Shown piece by piece: positions 60,720-64,000 of a stretch of DNA of 64,000 bases. Origin of the DNA: Pseudomonadota bacterium. GTDB taxonomy: Bacteria > Pseudomonadota > Gammaproteobacteria > Burkholderiales > Burkholderiaceae_C. The first letter of the stretch is position 1; every line of letters begins with the position of its first letter. The stretch lies in contig JAJZEC010000003.1 in NCBI GenBank assembly GCA_021805825.1, positions 54,083 through 118,082 of the forward strand, read 5' to 3'. A model generated the notes under the pieces. That model had not been told where the DNA came from. It did not search any database and saw only the letters and a program-made list of their open reading frames with translations. Made by a program: the position numbers and the translations under genes.

Positions 60720-61614
60720 CGCTCCCTGTGCATCGCTGCGATGCTCGCAGCGACACCGACGTACGCACCACGTGTGCACACGCCGTGCCTTCACAGTGAC
60801 CACCTCGCAGGGCAACCGGCGGCACTCTCGCCATCGACCCGCACGCTAACCAGCACGTCTGGCCCGATGGCACCAAACGGCATCGCTTTGATGGACCCGC
60901 GGGCGGACCGCGCTGCGTCCAGCAGCGTGCAGCGCTGATAGGTCTGCTGCGAGTAAGGGTCACGCTACTCCCCGTTGATGCAGCAAGGAGGAGGCGCATG
61001 CTCGCGACCGGGCAAGGCAAGGCGGTGCGAACCGCCGCCGGCCCAGCGCAGCCTCCCAACGGACGAACCCTTCGGCGCGCCACGCGCCGAGTTCCTGCAG
61101 CGCGGGCCCCGCGTTTCCATCGATGAAACTCTGCGCCTAGCCGCCCCCCCAGGCAGGACGACTTTCATCGATGAAAAAACGGGCGGCTTGGTGCTTGCCG
61201 GCACGGTTGCATGAAAACGTGGGCAAGCTGCGACGAGACAGCTGCCGGGAGGACAGTTGGAGCCGACGTCGAGAGCACAGTGGCCTCGACCCACATTTGG
61301 ACGGCGGCGGTTCGCACCGGCGAAGCCGGGCCGAGAGTGCTTAGGGCATTGATGGACGTCGCGACGAATACGTGAGCGACGCGCGCCCCTTGGCGCGCGA
61401 GGCTGGCTGCGGAGAGAGAACACATTGCCCATATTCCGCAGGCGGCCGTGCGTGAACCCCTCGACAACACCAACGGCAACTAGGCAGCGGCGTGGTGCGC
61501 TGGACATCGACCCTCGATGGCGCAGTAGTCGCTACACGATAGACACCGCCGCTGCCCGAAGGCACAAAGCGCTGGACAGCGGCCCCGAAAACGACATCGA
61601 GGAGCCCATGCCCA
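60720..61614. other. 895-base stretch without a secure gene
   Basis: Only short overlapping frames occur and none shows a recognisable protein. Two copies of CATCGATGAAA (61118-61128 and 61166-61176) are present, the second within the palindrome TTTCATCGATGAAA. A small hairpin GCGCGCC/GGCGCGC lies near 61381-61398. It may be the control region of the replication-relaxation gene that follows. Confidence 0.5.
60998..61126 (+). CDS. possible 42-aa basic peptide
   Basis: An ATG follows a textbook AAGGAGGAGG at 5 bases and opens a 42-residue frame, strongly basic (many Arg) and Pro/Ala-rich. Such composition also arises by chance in GC-rich DNA, so support rests on the ribosome-binding site alone. 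Confidence 0.25.
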   Translation: MLATGQGKAVRTAAGPAQPPNGRTLRRATRRVPAARAPRFHR

Positions 61615-62901
61615 ATGCCAGCACGACTGAAGAAGCGCCAAGACGCCACTCATGGCGCACCCGCGGACACCACAGAGGTACCAGCGACCTGCCCCGGTGA
61701 TGCCGAAGATGGCACAACAGTGGCGACGAAGAGCGGCATAACGGCTGTAACCCGTAACAGCACCGAGTTGCCCGAAATAGCGCCAGATACGGGATTACAG
61801 GGTTACGCGCAATCTGCAACTAAGTCCCCTCCCCCCCGCGGCGCGACGGCCCACATGTCGAGCCTTGCCCTGCGCCACGCAATCTACCTCCGCAGCTTGC
61901 TGCTCGCCAATAGGTTCCGCGTCATCCGCACAATCGACATCGCCGCCTACTGTTGCCCCGAACGCCCGTTCAAGGCAGCATTGACAGCAGCTCAGCGAGC
62001 GGTGCGGGGCATGGTCAAGGCCGCCCTTCTACGGCGCTACAGAACAGACCGATTTCAGACTGTCTACGGCCTAACGCAGCGCGGGGTGGACTGGCTGGCC
62101 GAGCATGGCCATGACGCGACCTCATCGATTCGGCGCGTGAGCGACATGACAAACCCTGAGCACCGGCTCTGGGCACAGTTTCTCGTGATTTGCGCTTGGA
62201 GCCGCAACCTCGATGCACTCACCGAGGCCGACCTGATGCAGCGACTTAACCCCGCGGTCAAGCCAGGCGCAAAGGCGGCTAGCGCAACCGTGCAGGGCTA
62301 CATCACGGTCGATGTGCATAGGACCAAGGGGTCTGTGCGCAAACACCTCCGACCAGACGCTGTCGCATACGAAGACCGCGGTGGCGGCGTCGCGTGGTTC
62401 GAGGTCGACCGGAGCAAGCGCGGGAGCGACCGCCAAGCCGACCTGACCGCGCTTATCAGCGCGATTGGCAGCAAGACCGCGGATGGCAAAGTGCTCAGGC
62501 GGGTTGTCGTCATGTGCAAAAGCGAACGCATCGAGCGGGACGCTATCCGCATCGTTGAGGCCTTGGCGAGCACGATGAATGCAGCGGTGCTCATCGAAGG
62601 GAGACGACACATCAAGCGTTACGACGACGGCGTGTACGAAGTGCTGAGCGCGGTTCCCTTCAAGCGCGCGGACGGGCGCACCGCGCTACGCGACGAACTG
62701 GTCGGACACGTCATCGTGCAGATGCTGCCCATTTGGCTGCCGAAAGTTCGACTCGACGCCGGCAACGTCTACAGCATGGACGGATGGTTCGACGACAACT
62801 ACCTTCCGTACAAGCGGCCCCCGTTGCTCGGACGGTGGTTGGCACCGACTTCGCCGCTGTGGCCGTCCCCCGATGATGTCGATGACAACGACGCTGTATG
62901 A
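61615..62901 (+). CDS. Replication-relaxation-like protein of mobile elements
   Basis: The 428-residue protein has a disordered first 80 residues, then a winged-helix domain (RHAIYLRSLLLANRFRVIRTIDIA, VYGLTQRGVDWLAEHG). A domain follows with EHRLWAQFLVI and the LRPDAVAY, WFEVDRSKRG stretch, whose D and E-x-D residues suggest a nuclease-like fold. This order is that of the replication-relaxation family found on plasmids and integrative elements, which act in replication or mobilisation. GAGGAG lies about 10 bases upstream of ATG 61615. A later ATG at 61855 would remove the disordered part. Confidence 0.7.
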   Translation: MPARLKKRQDATHGAPADTTEVPATCPGDAEDGTTVATKSGITAVTRNSTELPEIAPDTGLQGYAQSATKSPPPRGATAHMSSLALRHAIYLRSLLLANRFRVIRTIDIAAYCCPERPFKAALTAAQRAVRGMVKAALLRRYRTDRFQTVYGLTQRGVDWLAEHGHDATSSIRRVSDMTNPEHRLWAQFLVICAWSRNLDALTEADLMQRLNPAVKPGAKAASATVQGYITVDVHRTKGSVRKHLRPDAVAYEDRGGGVAWFEVDRSKRGSDRQADLTALISAIGSKTADGKVLRRVVVMCKSERIERDAIRIVEALASTMNAAVLIEGRRHIKRYDDGVYEVLSAVPFKRADGRTALRDELVGHVIVQMLPIWLPKVRLDAGNVYSMDGWFDDNYLPYKRPPLLGRWLAPTSPLWPSPDDVDDNDAV

Positions 62902-62958
62902 CGGTCGCTACACGAAGCGGCGACACACTCGTCGCCGTCATTCGAATGAGGACAAGAA

Positions 62959-63300
62959 ATGCAAGCATTTGGCAACGTAGCCACCCAACCCGAGCGCAAG
63001 CAGAGCAAGGCCAGCGGCAAGGGCTACTACGAGTTCCGTCTGTGCGAGTCACAACGCGGCGTAGACACTGCGCCGACCTGGTACACGGTCAGGATGATGA
63101 AGGACAGCAATCCGATGCTTGACCGGGGCGACTTCGTCAAGGTCACAGGAAAGCTGAAGGCGGACTTCTACCTTTCGCGTGAAGGCAAGCCAACCGGAAC
63201 GCTCTTGGTCCTGGCGTTCGAAGCCACGAAGCTCGCTCGCAAAGCCGCGACGACCGCGGACGACGCGAAGGCACCGAGCGAGGAGCACAGCGAGAGCTGA
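62959..63300 (+). CDS. SSB-like OB-fold protein
   Basis: The 113-residue protein has the start and strand pattern of a single-stranded-DNA-binding OB fold (MQAFGNVATQPERKQ, GYYEFRLCESQRG, TWYTVRMMKD, LDRGDFVKVTGKLKADFYLSREGKP) and an acidic tail ending EEHSES. SSB proteins end in such acidic tips to bind partners. Small SSB variants are typical passengers of conjugative or integrative elements. GAGGACAAGAA precedes ATG. It lies 57 bases after the replication-relaxation gene and is followed by a terminator. Confidence 0.8.
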   Translation: MQAFGNVATQPERKQSKASGKGYYEFRLCESQRGVDTAPTWYTVRMMKDSNPMLDRGDFVKVTGKLKADFYLSREGKPTGTLLVLAFEATKLARKAATTADDAKAPSEEHSES

Positions 63301-63321
63301 GCGCACGACAGCATTGATTCC

Positions 63322-63348
63322 AAGCCCCCTCGCGGGGGCTTCTTCTTT
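63322..63348 (+). terminator. rho-independent terminator after the SSB-like gene
   Basis: AAGCCCCC and GGGGGCTT pair over 8 bases around a TCGC loop, followed by TCTTCTTT. It starts 22 bases after the stop codon. Confidence 0.88.
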
Positions 63349-63388
63349 CGGCGAGCCTGCGATGTCCAGGCGCTCGATGGAGCAACGG

Positions 63389-63880
63389 TCATCCCAGCGT
63401 GTCCAGCAGCCTCATGAAGTTGCGCTTGTTGCCCCAATCGCGCTTCCAGCTGGCAAGCTCTTCTTGGAACTTGTGCGTCTGGTCGAGCGCCGCGTAGACC
63501 TCCCTCATCGCTTGCACGATTTCAAACGCGCCCTCGTAGCGAGCCTTCGGCGCACCTTCTTGCACGCGCATCGGCAGCAACCTCCGGTAGAGCGCCAACG
63601 CGTCCTGGGGATGCGTTGTAGCCCGCAACTCAGCGAGCGGCTGCCACAGTTGGACCGCCGTCTTGCCTCCGACATACAGCTCCCAGGCGCGCTCAGAGAG
63701 GCCTTCCGTGAGGGCAATTGCCAGCAGCTCGGACCGAGGGTGTGCTCGCCATACGCTTGGGCTCTCCGGCGCGGCCTCGGTCGCCTTCATCAGCTCTTCG
63801 AAGTGCCACAACGCTTGCTTCTCGAGCTCGCGCTCGCGGCCAATGCGCTTGGCCACTGAGATGAGCTCGTAGAACCCCGA
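63389..63880 (-). pseudogene. C-terminal part of a gene cut by an IS21-like end
   Basis: About 164 codons remain, from GFYELISVAKRIGRERELEKQALWHFEEL to the stop. The helical body with ALALYRRLLPMRVQEGAPKARYEGAFEIVQAMREVYAAL and the final KRNFMRLLDTLG resembles the C-terminal part of SWIM zinc-finger-type proteins, where a KRNFMKLLD-like ending is common. The N-terminal part is absent. The frame runs directly into the terminal repeats of an insertion sequence at 63881, and the first residues of the open frame come from that element. Confidence 0.6.
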
Positions 63881-64000
63881 TGGCCACCCAAACTCCCCCA
63901 CCTTTGGCCACCTAAATTCCCCCACCCTGGCCACGGCGCGATGACGCGCTGACAGGCCGGCGAGCACGCCGGCGGCCAGAGGTCTGGCAGGACGTTACTT
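63881..64000. mobile_element. end of an IS21-like insertion sequence
   Basis: Two tandem imperfect repeats, 63881-63904 and 63905-63927, both begin TGGCCACC and contain CCCCCACC, and a third TGGCCAC starts at 63928. Multiple terminal repeats of this kind, with the GGGGGAATTTAGGTGGCCA pattern on the other strand, are typical of IS21-family ends. The transposase genes would lie to the right of the window. Family assignment is from memory of the repeat pattern. Confidence 0.6.

Larger units (their letters stand above)
52501..64000. mobile_element. genomic island integrated at tRNA-Pro(CGG), left part
   Basis: From the tRNA remnant to the right edge, GC content falls by eye, gene order becomes irregular and most proteins are unfamiliar. 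Mobile-DNA features are frequent: an IS1595-type transposase relic, a replication-relaxation-like protein, an SSB-like protein and an IS21-like end. No integrase is seen here. It should lie next to the intact tRNA-Pro at the other end, beyond position 64000, as in other tRNA-integrated islands. Confidence 0.75.

Noticed and set aside
60965..61507. A 180-codon minus-strand frame in the gene-poor island stretch
   Set aside because: It has no ribosome-binding site and no recognisable motif, and its composition looks like random GC-rich translation.
58029..61757. Recurring TGTAACC/GTTACAG-like words near 58030 and 61743 in the island
   Set aside because: They are imperfect, lie inside coding sequence and differ in spacing, so a shared regulator is not supported.

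Overview
The window is GC-rich chromosomal DNA. Its gene content (a DUF1841 protein, a thiC-thiO-thiS-thiG-thiE order, a DUF748 protein, an rsmI/yraN/diaA/dolP-type cluster and nadC-nadA) points to a betaproteobacterium, most likely Burkholderiales. The genus cannot be fixed from the sequence alone.

Positions 1 to about 52,450 look like core chromosome. In order they hold: the end of a DUF882 peptidase and a tRNA-Lys(CTT); galE; glyA behind a membrane-anchored lytic transglycosylase; a UbiD-family decarboxylase; a 1232-residue AsmA-like/DUF748 envelope protein; msrA; a minus-strand series pdxH, gltD, gltB; a decayed REP-type transposase relative; a thiamine operon (thiC, thiO, thiS, thiG and a thiD-thiE fusion) behind a TPP riboswitch; ppa; an envelope and DNA-maintenance cluster (BON lipoprotein, diaA/gmhA, yraN, rsmI); rep helicase; an epimerase-like reductase; a soluble lytic transglycosylase; 5-formyltetrahydrofolate cyclo-ligase; mnmC; nadC-nadA; an FNR-type regulator; an orphan ParA; DUF1841; and an SMR transporter.

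From 40,693 to 52,142 ten minus-strand genes form one tightly packed unit that reads as a self-contained sucrose system. It comprises an outer-membrane TonB-dependent receptor, a GH13 amylosucrase/sucrose hydrolase, its own TonB, ExbB and two ExbD proteins, an exported TPR protein, a PfkB-type fructokinase, an inner-membrane MFS sugar carrier and a LacI-type repressor. Two identical LacI-type palindromes flank the likely -10 region. The proposed flow is: sucrose crosses the outer membrane by the TonB system and the inner membrane by the MFS carrier; the glucosyl part is split off or polymerised in the cytoplasm; and fructose is phosphorylated. It resembles the Xanthomonas sux locus but carries a dedicated energising complex.

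At 52,455-52,500 only the 3' part of a tRNA-Pro(CGG) remains. This is the expected scar of a genomic island integrated into a tRNA gene, and everything to the right looks like island DNA: visibly lower GC, many unfamiliar short genes and insertion-sequence remains. It carries an XRE-like protein, a three-gene membrane operon (DUF2167, four-helix protein, J-domain protein), a decayed IS1595-type transposase, a divergent pair of unknown genes (one with a hairpin over its ribosome-binding site), a methyltransferase coupled to a GDCCVxC protein, two tiny coupled genes, a replication-relaxation-like protein, an SSB-like protein, and a gene cut by an IS21-like end. The intact tRNA and the integrase should lie beyond the right edge.

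The least explained core feature is a strongly structured intergenic stretch before msrA (about 9798-9955), with its own good promoter and a terminator-like hairpin. It is a candidate unannotated small RNA or regulatory leader.
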